From assembly GCA_037044905.1 (NCBI GenBank), contig JBAOKB010000032.1, forward strand, positions 1 through 62,502: a stretch of DNA of 62,502 nucleotides. The letters run 5' to 3'. Each line of letters starts with the position of its first letter. Position 1 is the first letter of the stretch. A model generated the notes under the pieces. It did no database searches, was not told the origin of the DNA, and saw nothing but the letters and a program-made list of their open reading frames with translations. The translations under genes and the position numbers were made by a program. Origin of the DNA: Hortaea werneckii (lineage: Eukaryota > Ascomycota > Dothideomycetes > Mycosphaerellales > Teratosphaeriaceae). Shown here one piece after another: positions 34,171 to 44,062 of this stretch.

Positions 34171-35187
34171 TTACTCGCCAGCAACCTTGATGACAAGCTT
34201 GCCTCTCGTCCTACCCGATTTCAACCGCTCGAAAGCTTTACCGGCTTCATCGAGTCGGAACTCCTGCTCAATCACTGCCTTCACTTTTCCTTCTTCCATC
34301 CACTTCCCAATCTGCACATACTGTTCAGCGCTACTCTGCACCATCACAAATTGGAAAGGCCTTTGCCCTCCACCCAGAAAGCTTGGCCACAAGAAGACCT
34401 TCAACAGATCGAAGATGCTGCCGACGGTAGGCGTACCGGCAATGGTAATGTACCGTCCGCTTTCCTTGAGGAACGAAGGGCAAGCCCAGTACATTTCTGG
34501 TCCAGGGAACACATTGTCGACCACCAAGTCGAACTGCGTCCCACTTCTCTTCAGGGAGCTTAGCACGTCCTCTGAGCGATAGTCGATCACCTTGTCAGCG
34601 CCAAGGGATTTGCACAGCTCAACATTGGCCCCCGAGCACGTCGTCGTAACTTCGCATCCAACTGCCTTTGCGATCTGGATTCCCCAAGTCCCTGTTCCAC
34701 CAGAGCCACCGTTGATGAAGACCTTGTTCCCCGGCTTAACAAAAGGGACAATGCACTGATATGCTGTCAGACCCGTCACGCCTACACAGGCAGCTTGCTT
34801 CGGGTCGACATCCGGGGGCAAGGGAACCACGCCTTCTTTCCCGACTACCACGTACTCGCCCAAGCAGCCGAACGCTGGCGGTTCAGTCTTGCCGAAAACC
34901 ATCTCGCCCGGCTTCAGGTGGGGGAGCTTAGAGGCGACCACTTTGCCCGCGAAATCCAGACATGGCGTTGCGGGCTTAGAGAAGATGAATGGCAGAGTGT
35001 CGGCGACCTTGTAGTCGATCGGATTCGGTGTCGAGTACAGTACTTTTACCAATGTGTGGTCTGCTGGGAGGGAACCCGCGTTCTTTGGCGTTGCAGCTTC
35101 GGTGTTGAGTTTGAGATTCTTTTCAATCCCGCCTGAAGTTGTGTGCCATTGGGCTGCACGCATATTCAATGGGAGCTCGCCCGACAT
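34171..35187 (-). CDS. Zinc-free medium-chain dehydrogenase/enoyl reductase
   Basis: Single exon, 338 aa. A GroES-like domain (residues 10-130; NPIDYKVADTLPF, PCLDFAGKVV, GCLGEYVVV) is followed by a Rossmann domain with INGGSGGTGTWGIQIAKAVG (Gly160-Gly166). There is no structural-zinc four-Cys loop and no catalytic zinc set, so it belongs to the quinone oxidoreductase/enoyl reductase branch. It probably uses NADPH to reduce a double bond or quinone. Trans-acting enoyl reductases of polyketide pathways (LovC type) are in the same superfamily, but no synthase gene is in this window, so a general detoxifying role is as likely. Confidence 0.92.
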   Translation of the reverse strand: MSGELPLNMRAAQWHTTSGGIEKNLKLNTEAATPKNAGSLPADHTLVKVLYSTPNPIDYKVADTLPFIFSKPATPCLDFAGKVVASKLPHLKPGEMVFGKTEPPAFGCLGEYVVVGKEGVVPLPPDVDPKQAACVGVTGLTAYQCIVPFVKPGNKVFINGGSGGTGTWGIQIAKAVGCEVTTTCSGANVELCKSLGADKVIDYRSEDVLSSLKRSGTQFDLVVDNVFPGPEMYWACPSFLKESGRYITIAGTPTVGSIFDLLKVFLWPSFLGGGQRPFQFVMVQSSAEQYVQIGKWMEEGKVKAVIEQEFRLDEAGKAFERLKSGRTRGKLVIKVAGE

Positions 35188-35525
35188 GGTGAAATGGCTT
35201 GTAGTGTTCGACTTTCAGTATAGTGTTGGTGAAGTCTGGAGAGCTTGGTGAGCTATTTGCTGATCAGTGTACAAGATCGGAAGTTGCGGAGGATCTGGTG
35301 ATGTCATACTGAGCTAGAGCTACAGGGGATAAGTGAGGTGCATTGAAGTGGGTCTTCACAACTGCATGCGTAGACGTGTATGAGCATTTATTCTATTATT
35401 ATGTCCAAGGGCGTCATTCTAAATTGATTATGCAACTGTTGGGCAACACGCACAAACAAAATGGAAATCGGAATAGCGGGCTGCAAATGATCATGCGCCG
35501 TAACATGTACACAAGATTCATGACC
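35188..35525. other. Intergenic upstream of the reductase
   Basis: AT-rich, with the promoter of the reductase and the 3' flank of the next minus-strand gene. No gene seen. Confidence 0.5.
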
Positions 35526-37394
35526 CTAATAGCCTGATCCCCACATATCGCTCTCATCAGCGACTTTATCCTCTTCTTCGATAGCAGTATGTAGTTTCCG
35601 TTCATCTCTCTCCCGCTGTCTTCTTTCCATTCTTGTCGTTAGATGCGGTGTCACAGGCGTGACTGGAGTAAACGGCATGTATGGCGAGTAAGGCGTTGCC
35701 ATACCCGTGCGCGGTGGCGCTAGGTTGTCTCTCCGTGACTCAAGGAAGGTTGTCTTTACTGGCCCCGCAGAGAGAGGGTAGCCTGAGTTCCAAGCCATTG
35801 GGCTGAGAGGAGCTCTGGAGTTGATGGCTTCGCGCTGAGCTTGTGATTGCTGCATAACCATTTGACGTAGCGGTAGCGTGCCTCTTGGATTAGCAGCGGA
35901 ACCAGCTGGGCGCAATGCGAGGCCGGCGGTAGGGGAAGAAGTAGTTGCGGCAACCGGGTCAATCCGGAGGGCTTGCTTGTTCTGCTTGGTGGTGCTCGTA
36001 GGATCCTCCCGAAAGCTCGCAGCGTCAGTGACAGCTTGCGGAGCGTTCCAGTAGTTGTAGGTCCCCGAACGACTGGGATACGCGAGCGGCACCCGACGTA
36101 TCTCGTCAATTTGTTCTTGCTCTGGTTGACAATCATCGCCATACCGCCAACTTTTTGTGCTAGCTGCGCCAGGGGTGGATGGAGCGTAGTTGCTTCCTAG
36201 AGTGTGAGCAGTGGGTGGCTCAGGAGGAATTCCAGGATTTGTGTAGGTTCGGGGCGAGAGTGGTGTGCGCGCCCCATCATCGTTGTCGTTCTCTTGCAGC
36301 AAAGGAGCACTGATCTTGAGATTACGGAGACCTTTTCTTAGCTTCCTGCCACCTGGTGAAGTACAGGAAGTCAATGACTTATCGCTAGCGGATGAGGGCG
36401 ACCGATGCTTGTAGGTTGTTTCATGTTCGCCAAGCCGGTGAAGATCGTTTTGATCGCGATACTGTGGCGACAGAGGCGTAGTAGAATACTCCGCCCTAAG
36501 TGGACTAGTAGGCGAGGACGGCATTGGGGGTAAAGGTGAATCGGGAGGGTAGATAGCCCTTACAGGCGACTTGGGGGTCCCAGGACTACGTGGGCTCCAC
36601 TGCTGTGGATCGACCTGAAGATGCCTGAGATTTGGCGCATCCGTTATTAGCCTCGGCGGCGCCCTTGCCTTCTTCTCTTGCGAAATGGTTGTTCTCTCTT
36701 CTGGTGCAACGGGCGCCACAATAGCTGGAACCTCATTGGCCGTTACGCTGACCGCTTTGCCACTGGCCGCAGCGGACTTTCTTTCATCCTGCGCCATCAC
36801 TGCGGCATACAACCTTTCCATCTCCTCAGCTCTCCTCACCCGATCCGCTTCAATCACACCCTGGTCAAAGCTAACCACGCTGTCCATTCCCGGGCTTACT
36901 GTGTCTGGCCCAGCGCTTCTCACGCTGCCTGCGTCACTCCTTGGACCTTTATTTTTCAACCGCCTGGGGCTGTACCAGCTTCTCCCACTCTTTGAGCTCA
37001 TCGGAGATATAGGACTCGGATCAAATGCGCGTCCCATGGGTTTGACCATTTCCAAAGGGCGTGCAGTATTGGACATAGACAGTGCTTGCTTGCGCAATTT
37101 GCGGCCAATCGTGAGGAGAAGCGTAATGAGGAAGAATGCGACAAAGAGATAGGCACCAAGGATTCCAATGATTTGGTAAGGCAGGATCGCAGGGTCTCGC
37201 GTCGCATTGGCAGAGAGAGGAGGGCCTTCGTTGGGAGGAGGTGCTGGGCCATGGTCGATATCGACCGTCCAGAGGTTCTCCAGCGCGTGGGCTTGATGTG
37301 GAACAATGAAGATGAGAAGGACCAAGGCGTTGAGTCGCATGAATGGCTTTCCGTGCGCTTTAGTCGTTGCCGATTCTCCCGTTCGTCTCATCAT
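35526..37394 (-). CDS. Single-pass membrane protein with long disordered tail
   Basis: 622 aa. The frame begins at an ATG at 37394, but a second ATG at 37340 (MRLNALVLLIFIVPHQAHA) opens a cleaner signal peptide and may be the true start. After a short lumenal or extracellular part (PAPPPNEGPPLSANATRDP) there is one transmembrane helix (IIGILGAYLFVAFFLITLLL) followed by basic IGRKLRK. The rest, over 500 residues, is cytosolic and disordered, rich in Pro and Ser. It holds conserved islands such as RAFDPSPISPM, PGMDSVVSFDQGVIEADR and EEMERLYAAVMAQDE. Many SP/TP sites suggest phosphorylation. The layout resembles a sensor or scaffold. I recognise it only as a conserved Pezizomycotina type without known function. 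Confidence 0.85.
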   Translation of the reverse strand: MMRRTGESATTKAHGKPFMRLNALVLLIFIVPHQAHALENLWTVDIDHGPAPPPNEGPPLSANATRDPAILPYQIIGILGAYLFVAFFLITLLLTIGRKLRKQALSMSNTARPLEMVKPMGRAFDPSPISPMSSKSGRSWYSPRRLKNKGPRSDAGSVRSAGPDTVSPGMDSVVSFDQGVIEADRVRRAEEMERLYAAVMAQDERKSAAASGKAVSVTANEVPAIVAPVAPEERTTISQEKKARAPPRLITDAPNLRHLQVDPQQWSPRSPGTPKSPVRAIYPPDSPLPPMPSSPTSPLRAEYSTTPLSPQYRDQNDLHRLGEHETTYKHRSPSSASDKSLTSCTSPGGRKLRKGLRNLKISAPLLQENDNDDGARTPLSPRTYTNPGIPPEPPTAHTLGSNYAPSTPGAASTKSWRYGDDCQPEQEQIDEIRRVPLAYPSRSGTYNYWNAPQAVTDAASFREDPTSTTKQNKQALRIDPVAATTSSPTAGLALRPAGSAANPRGTLPLRQMVMQQSQAQREAINSRAPLSPMAWNSGYPLSAGPVKTTFLESRRDNLAPPRTGMATPYSPYMPFTPVTPVTPHLTTRMERRQRERDERKLHTAIEEEDKVADESDMWGSGY

Positions 37395-37961
37395 GTTTCT
37401 CAGGACTGCGAGCGAATGCGAGGAGAGGGAAGATGGTAAAGAAAGCCGTGAGTACTTACGCAGTCTATGCCCGCCCAGATCAGGGCGTGGGCATACCCTT
37501 CTACCAGCGTGGACATTCAGTGCCAGTCACAAGTTGGCTGCATGTCCAAATGTGCACTATGTTGCGCCTACATGACCTGGTTGGACGGAAGGAAGTGCTG
37601 TAAGCGCCCACCAAAGAAGTGCCTGCAGCGGAAGCAGCCGCGATGCGCAGAGGCAACCTGCACAGTGGTCTGTGCATCGTACTATGCCTTTTTCTGTCTA
37701 TGAATCTAGTACAGAAGTGCAATTGACATATTGATACCTGCCTGATACTCAAGAGAGCTCTGCGGTTAACGGAGTACACTAGATGCGTGCCGATTGATGT
37801 TTTTGCCACGATACACCTCGTCCTTTTGCACCACAAGGCTTTCACACGGCAAGCTCCAGTCATGAGGTGATCCCCCAAAAAAAAAAAAAAAAAAAAAAAC
37901 GGAGGAATAAAAGGAATAAGAAACCACCAAACTCGGAAAGCACGCGAAGAGAAGACAAAAG
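37395..37961. other. Divergent promoter region with poly(dA) tract
   Basis: 567 bp between two genes read outwards. A 23-base A run lies at 37877-37899. No gene seen. Confidence 0.55.
37877..37899 (+). promoter_or_regulatory. Poly(dA:dT) tract of 23 A
   Basis: An unbroken A run 62 bp before the methyltransferase ATG, preceded by six C (CCCCC run). Such tracts exclude nucleosomes and can be part of fungal promoters; a sequencing length error is possible. Confidence 0.7.
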
Positions 37962-38717
37962 ATGAGTACACGCACTCGTCTCACTTACTCCGTCCTTCTC
38001 AATCCCTCTGGAGAAAAGATTGGTATCGACATCACAGACCCCTCGTCTATTTCTGCAGACAATCTTGCCTTGGCCACATGGGGATCAGCTGAGGTGCTGG
38101 CCAATACGCTGCACAAACATCACATTGACTTCAGCAACGGCATAGACAACGAGAAAGTTACCGGAGTAATCGAACTGGGAGCGGGAACAGGGATCGCTGG
38201 GCTCGCCGCAGCCTGTGTTTGGAAGACCAAAGCCATCCTGACGGATCTCCCACTCATCGTTCCGGCATTAGAAGCGAACGTCATGCTGAACGAGGATCGC
38301 CTTGCAACGCATGGCGGCAATGCCGTCTGTGGGACGCTGGACTGGGACGAACCGAAGGATCTGGTTATCAGCAACAGTAGCACAGCCGGGAAGCAACAGG
38401 ACCAGAATGTACGAGCTCGAGTCTTATTGGCAGCAGATACGGTGTACTCAGAGGAACACCCGCCGCTTCTCGTTAAAGCCATCCAAGGTAGACTGGAGCT
38501 TTCCGACAAGGCAAGGTTGATTCTTTGCTATCCCTTGCGATTTGGGTATTTGGATCACATTCGCGATCTCTGGGAAAGACTTGAGGCGGCAGAGCTCACT
38601 TGCGTGGAGGAAGGGAGGGAGAAAGTCGATGAGAGCTGGGAGGAGGACGAGGAGTACGAATGGTGTGTTTGGGGCTGGAAAGACGCGGAAAAGGCGAAGA
38701 GGCAAAGTGGAGCATGA
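37962..38717 (+). CDS. METTL21-type (Methyltransf_16) lysine methyltransferase
   Basis: Single exon, 251 aa. The order is N-terminal beta hairpin, LALATWGSAEVLA, the SAM motif I VIELGAGTGIAGLAA (Glu71-Gly77), a motif-II acidic residue in ILTDLPLIVPALEANV, and motif IV VLLAADTVYSEEHPPLL. The family methylates lysines of translation factors and chaperones (EFM-type enzymes in yeast). The closest yeast role cannot be decided by eye. The C-terminus is acidic (ESWEEDEEYEWCVWGW). It is a cytosolic enzyme. The poly(dA) tract lies just upstream. Confidence 0.88.
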   Translation: MSTRTRLTYSVLLNPSGEKIGIDITDPSSISADNLALATWGSAEVLANTLHKHHIDFSNGIDNEKVTGVIELGAGTGIAGLAAACVWKTKAILTDLPLIVPALEANVMLNEDRLATHGGNAVCGTLDWDEPKDLVISNSSTAGKQQDQNVRARVLLAADTVYSEEHPPLLVKAIQGRLELSDKARLILCYPLRFGYLDHIRDLWERLEAAELTCVEEGREKVDESWEEDEEYEWCVWGWKDAEKAKRQSGA

Positions 38718-40897
38718 AGTACCTGCTTTGGTGGACGCGACGCTATGTAAGCGCCACGTCAACCTTCAACGGGCACTCGAAGTACACCAACTTTCAAGAC
38801 TTAATGTAATGCCAAATCTAGAACGTGTCATTGGGAGGAGAAACTTCAGTAAAAGGCCTCTCAGTGCATGAACCTTGTGCGCATGCTGGCTTAGCTAGGC
38901 TGCTGCCGGCCTTATCAGGTCGTGGTCAGAGTGATGAGGATATTGTGTGCAGGAATCCGAGACAATGTCTTTTTTGTCATGATAGAGAATTGCCACTTCT
39001 TGCGGAGGCTACCAAGGTGGGTTGCTTCTTGTCTTCAGCTTCTAGACTGAGGTCATGGTTTTGTTCCACGCCGTACTACGACGAGTTACGAATTGTTAGG
39101 GGCGCATCGTGTACGAGTACAATGCCGTCCCTCACAGTAGCTTCTATTCCCCCAACAAGCAAACATCCGGACATGCAGCGAGCCTTTCACGTAGGGAATG
39201 ACATCTTACTCAAGAGCCTATATCAAATGGAAAATGGCACATGTCAAAGCGCAGCAGTGCATCTCGAGCGCCATGCGGGCTGTACATATGATCAAGCTGT
39301 GGAGACATTTCTTGGTCGAGATTGACAGAGGATGTCACCTCTCACACCGACGTGTCACAGCCCAGTGCGCGTGCTGGGAGCCCAACAGCAGCACTTGCAG
39401 CGCTTGCTTTCAGGGGTGCACGAGCTCGCTTGCAGCTCATGATTCTCAGCAACTCGCGAAGGCCAAGGAAGAGTTCGAGCCGAGCGCTTGATCAGGTCCA
39501 CAAAGATGTAGTCCAAACAAGACTTGCCGCTTGGTCTCTACATGGGCATGCATCTTCATCTCGCTCTCGTGCACTCATTCGCGCCCGCCTGAGTACATGT
39601 GTACACGGCAAGCCACCCTAGAATTCCTGTGCGGCACAGAAGTACATGAGTACTCTTGGGCTGCATAGCCTCGGACGCCATTAAGCGAAGAGGAGAAAGT
39701 ACTAAGTAGTCGTAAGCACACAAAACCAACTTACCTTCTCTCTTTACAGTGAAGAGAAAGGAGATTTTTGTTATCAGAGCATGTGACCCTGACAGGCACG
39801 CATATATGGAGCGATCACGAAGGTTCAGCGAAGGACAATACCCGTCCCGATGAAGAGCTTGGGAGCGTCTGCCCGTGGTGCGAATTCGCGACGAGAACAA
39901 GCCGGGTGAGGTGGCCATGACCTTTCAGCCAGCAACTTGCCGATGTACCGATCAATCGTACTGGAGCATGTCGTGCACTCTCTCAAGAAGCACTGGATAA
40001 TTCATCAGGCCTTCTGGAAGCCATTAATGTTATTCCCTCAGGTGCTGGAGCGCTGGTCACCACGACGAAGTCCGAAGACCTGGGATAACCGGCCACCATC
40101 CCACGCGGGATGACGGCGTGGGCCGCGCGCTAAGCGAGTAGCGAAGCTGATTGGGCTGTCGTCAAATTTCGGATCCACTTCGTCATCAGACCTCACCGTA
40201 ACGAAGTTTTCGATATCGGCCAGGGTTATGTCGTCGATGGCAAGCGCGAGGCCCATTAAGGACTGGAAGCAATGTATTGATGGTCTCTGGTCAGAAATGC
40301 CTCAAAAGTTGATGCTGCTGCGTGCGAGTGTAGGAAGGGAATGGGTGCTTGTGATGTGTCGAGTGCGGATAATGTTGGCGGGCCAAACCGGGACGAGACA
40401 GGAGCAAAAGGTAAATGGTCTATGCTTGCGATAATATCCCAACACCTGATCGGGAAAGCGTTCGATCCCGCGGCGGTCTTTGGTCCGAAACGCTTGCGAT
40501 GCCAGTGGCAGTGAAAGGTCGATGACTTGGGAAAGAAGAGGGAGAGGGTAGCGAGAAGAGCTGGTAAGAATGTTTATGGTCGACGCTACCATGAAGGCAA
40601 GTGTTATTACATATTCCGATACGGATCTAAGGGGGGCCCGGCCGGTGGACATCTTGCCTCAGGTCAACCGTCTGTGCTCTCCAGCGCGGATGTGCCGACA
40701 CACCCAATCACCGAGACGCGGTGGGCCCACGCTCTCACGCTAGGCACCCCTTTGGACCAGGCCGACTGCCCGTCAAATTCTTCCACTTGCACCAGAGCTC
40801 ACAGCTTCCATCAGCTTCAACCGCAAGACATCACTCCACTCCATCACCTTCATCACAAATCCCATCTTCGTCCCTTCGAAGCCACAACACCGTCGCA
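38718..40897. other. 2.2-kb intergenic region upstream of ATP9
   Basis: It holds the ATP9 promoter, whose last 100 bp are CA- and CT-rich. One small minus-strand frame at 40038-40256 is listed separately. The plus frame at 38825-39325 (166 codons) starts at GTG and has no recognisable feature. Confidence 0.5.
40038..40256 (-). CDS. Possible small protein, hypothetical
   Basis: 72 codons from an ATG at 40256. The first half is acidic and protein-like (ALAIDDITLADIENF, SDDEVDPKFDDSPI), the second half basic (LARGPRRHPAWDGG). No family is recognised. It could be one exon of a larger gene or chance. Confidence 0.2.
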   Translation of the reverse strand: MGLALAIDDITLADIENFVTVRSDDEVDPKFDDSPISFATRLARGPRRHPAWDGGRLSQVFGLRRGDQRSST

Positions 40898-41705
40898 ATG
40901 GCCTCCTCCCTCCGCATGACCGCCCCCAAGATGGCCAACATGGCCGCCCAGAGCTCCGTCAAGGTCGCTCGCCAGCCCATGATGGCGCAGAAGTTCACCC
41001 GCGCCTACTCTGGTAAGCTCCCAATGCCGGCGCCAATGGCTTGAAGGACAGCTTCAATGGCAATACCAATGGCTTTGGTAGATGGATTTGATGGAGGGTT
41101 CGATGGACGGGATGTTTTGTTGACTCGTCTCGTGCTTTGTAGCTGCCGCCCGCCAGAACACTGCCTTCAACACCATGAAGCGCAGCTCCAACATGATGGC
41201 CGCCATCCGCACCAAGGCCTCCCCCATCGGCATGCAGGCCAAGCGCGCCTACTCCTCTGAGATGGCCAACGCCCTCGTCCAGGTCTCCCAGAACATGGGT
41301 ATGGGCTCTGCCGCCATCGGTCTCGGTGGTAAGTAACACCATCCGCAATCCATCTCTGCGGCCATCCTCGAGCAGCAATGTATTGGGAAATCACAATTTT
41401 CGAGCCCAATTGCTCCGGCTGGATGGTTGGCTTAGATGGCATGACGGTGTCCGATAATTAACTCCGCTTCCCAGGTGCCGGTATCGGTATCGGTCTGGTC
41501 TTCGCTGCCCTCCTCCAGGCTGTCGCTCGCAACCCATCTCTCCGTGGCCAGCTCTTCTCTTACGCCATTCTGGGTTTCGCCTTCGTCGAAGCCATTGGTC
41601 TGGTAGGTTTCAATGACCGATCACGTGAGCCTATGGACCCTGTCGCTAACCTCGGTAATTCTACAGTTCGACCTGATGGTTGCTATGATGTGCAAGTACG
41701 TGTAA
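40898..41705 (+). CDS. ATP9: Mitochondrial ATP synthase subunit c, nuclear-encoded
   Basis: Exons 40898-41012, 41143-41328, 41475-41602 and 41667-41705 (468 nt, 155 aa). Residues 1 to about 75 are a basic, Met/Ser/Ala-rich mitochondrial presequence ending AKRAY. The mature c subunit begins near SSEMANALVQ and has two helices: GAGIGIGLVFAALLQ and YAILGFAFVEAIGLF. The proton-carrying carboxylate is Glu139 in FVEAIG, and the loop ARNPSLRGQLF is the F1-contact loop. The protein forms the rotor ring of the inner-membrane F0 part. All introns use GTAAG or GTAGG donors and the joins restore an invariant sequence, so this is the surest splice model in the window. A compact CT/CA-rich leader before the ATG suits a highly expressed gene. 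Confidence 0.98.
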
Positions 41706-42551
41706 GCGCATTATTACGAAGAAGTTTCGACATCGGCACGCAATGGTGTTGCAATCTTGTAACAGTATGGGTGGATAGGGTGCAAGCAAAGAGCACGGGT
41801 TCTATGGACAAGCTGGGATGTCTTCAGAAGACATTCTGGAGGACCGCTGTGCCTGCTTGAGCGAGGGTTGTAACACTGTACATATCTATCTCGAAGTGTT
41901 GTGTTGCTTCAACCTCGGGCAGAAACGGAGTTTCATTTGTTTGATACATCAGGATTTTCGACCGGATCCTTGGACGCTGCAGATTCCGTCTTCGGCTAAT
42001 CAGCCACTAAGCACACTTACATTCTTTTCTGCTGTATCTCGGCTGGAGATGCTGCGCCGCGATCTCACTGACCATGTAGGAACATCGAATCGACATGCGG
42101 TATAGCGCGCTTCAACGGCACGATACCGCTTCGCCCTCTGCATTCAAAAGAGGAATACAATACATCCCGAACACTTTGAGCGCTTGTCTGACCGTGGCTC
42201 GATCCCGCTTTGCATTACGCCACGTTGATTTCCGTACGATTTGCTCCCGACCGGCCACACGGCTTCACGTTGTTCATCGCGGCGATTCGTGAGCGAATCG
42301 AATGTTAATGGCGAGGCCGAACTGCCTTTAGGAAACTGAAATGAGCACACTGGAACGATGACTACTAGTTACATGCTCGAGCCGTCAACCCTTCATCTTC
42401 AGACATATGCCACCTACCGACAACGGTGCGCGACGGACACATCTATGATTGCCTTATGTCATGGACAGAACACTTGTGCAAGCTTAAACGGCCTGCTCAC
42501 GCGTCTTGAGATCTGCCTTGGCTATTGCTCTTCGAACGAGCTGACATTCCA
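41706..42551. other. Convergent intergenic spacer
   Basis: 3' flanks of ATP9 (+) and the dioxygenase (-). No supported gene; short frames only. Confidence 0.5.
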
Positions 42552-43604
42552 CTAGTAAGCTTCTACAAATGGACCGCGCTCGACCGCGCTCTCGTCCATC
42601 GGCCTCTCCTCCACGAGATCTTTATACTCCACCCACGTCCCCATCTTGCGCCGAATGTGCTGGCCGTACAATATGCCCTCTCCACCATCCACGCTTCTCA
42701 CCATGCACTGCTCGCCTGGTTCGAAGAAGAAGGGCACACTGAACCTACCCATGCCGTCTGCACCTTGAGCCCCACCGCTATTCGTGCGTACGCGGTGCAT
42801 CGTCGCTACGAACCTGCCACCGCTGACTTGCGCCATAAGGTCGCCGATGTTCACTACAATCGAACCAGGCACGTATGGAGCAGGCACCCATTGCTCCTCG
42901 GCGTTGAGCACCTCGAGCCCGCCAGTCTGATCTTGATGTAGGAGTGTCAATATGCCGCTATCAGTGTGCGGCGTACAGCAAAGCTTGACCTCCCCGTCCG
43001 CGCTCCTCGCCGGTTCCTGAGGAGGATAATGTAGTAAGCGTAACGTCGACAGCGACTTGTCCAGATAGGAAGCGAAGTAGTCTGCCGGCTTTCCGAGTGC
43101 GCTCGCGAGTAAGGAAAGTAGGGTCGATGATAGACTCTGCAGCTCATTGTGCAGCTTCTCCAGCCTCTGTCTCCCATCTCCGAATGTCTCTGCGCGCGGC
43201 CAAACGTTCTCCTCGTTGAGATCGAGCTTCGACCGTCTGCTCTCCTTCCCTTCTGTTGGTCTAGAGGGCGTTGCTGGCCCTACCTCGAAGCCTTCTTTCA
43301 GATTATCCTGCTTGCCCGGCTGCAGTGGGAAGTAGCCTCTGTATGTATTCCAATTGCCCTTCACGAATGTTTGCTTTGCAACCCTCATCTTCTCGTCTTC
43401 GGGTATGGTGAAGAAGTCCTTCGCGAGGGTGAAGACATCGGAGTGAGAGTACGTGAGCGGTGCGTTGGTGAGGTATGCAAAGCCGGTCGTTGCGAAGACA
43501 TTGTAGAGTTCTTTGCTTAGACGTGATTGATCTTCAAGGGAGGGCGAGGGATGGCAGAGGGGTGAGAGATCGACTATGGGGAGGGAAGAAAATGAGGTAG
43601 TCAT
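42552..43604 (-). CDS. 2-oxoglutarate/Fe(II) dioxygenase, IPNS-like
   Basis: Single exon, 350 aa. The N-terminal DIOX_N region (LPIVDLSPL; TTGFAYLTNAPLT) is followed by a jelly-roll core. Iron ligands are His213 and Asp215 in TPHTDSGILTLL and His270 in ATMHRV. The 2-oxoglutarate-binding Arg287 lies in GRFSVPFFF. All are intact. An acidic insert (residues 110-135) interrupts the linker. Family members hydroxylate, desaturate or cyclise small molecules such as flavonoids, gibberellins, thymine or beta-lactam precursors. The substrate here is not readable. It acts in the cytosol. The tail VEERPMDESAVERGPFVEAY is not conserved in my memory of the family. Confidence 0.93.
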   Translation of the reverse strand: MTTSFSSLPIVDLSPLCHPSPSLEDQSRLSKELYNVFATTGFAYLTNAPLTYSHSDVFTLAKDFFTIPEDEKMRVAKQTFVKGNWNTYRGYFPLQPGKQDNLKEGFEVGPATPSRPTEGKESRRSKLDLNEENVWPRAETFGDGRQRLEKLHNELQSLSSTLLSLLASALGKPADYFASYLDKSLSTLRLLHYPPQEPARSADGEVKLCCTPHTDSGILTLLHQDQTGGLEVLNAEEQWVPAPYVPGSIVVNIGDLMAQVSGGRFVATMHRVRTNSGGAQGADGMGRFSVPFFFEPGEQCMVRSVDGGEGILYGQHIRRKMGTWVEYKDLVEERPMDESAVERGPFVEAY

Positions 43605-44062
43605 TGTGATGAGTGTATGGTCATACGTGAGACTGAAGCAGAAGAGTTTCTGCTTTCATACTTATCTTTCAAACTCTACCATGATGAGATAGGTGCGCGC
43701 GAGCACCACGAGATGAGTGGGCATCCTACGCACGCTGACAGGCCGAGAAGAGAAAAGGTGAGGTAACTAGAGTGGGGGAAGAAGAAAGCTTGCGTGCATG
43801 AAGGTGGGCGTAATGGAGCCAACCCCGGATCCATCAGCCAAAGAAAGCAAGTGAGCACACGACACTTTTTTCGCAGGGCAGCTGACTCTCCACTTTTCCC
43901 CTGGAGTGCCTCCATCGATATCTCCGTATATTGGGCCAGAGATTATAGTCTTGATGTACATACGAAATCGGCCACAGTTATGCATCAAGCTGTCAATTAG
44001 GTGACGGAGAATGAGTAACGCAGTCTATAGCACAAACTAATCTAGTCTTACACCTCGGCCTC
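43605..44062. other. Promoter of the dioxygenase and 3' flank of NUP145
   Basis: No gene seen. Confidence 0.5.
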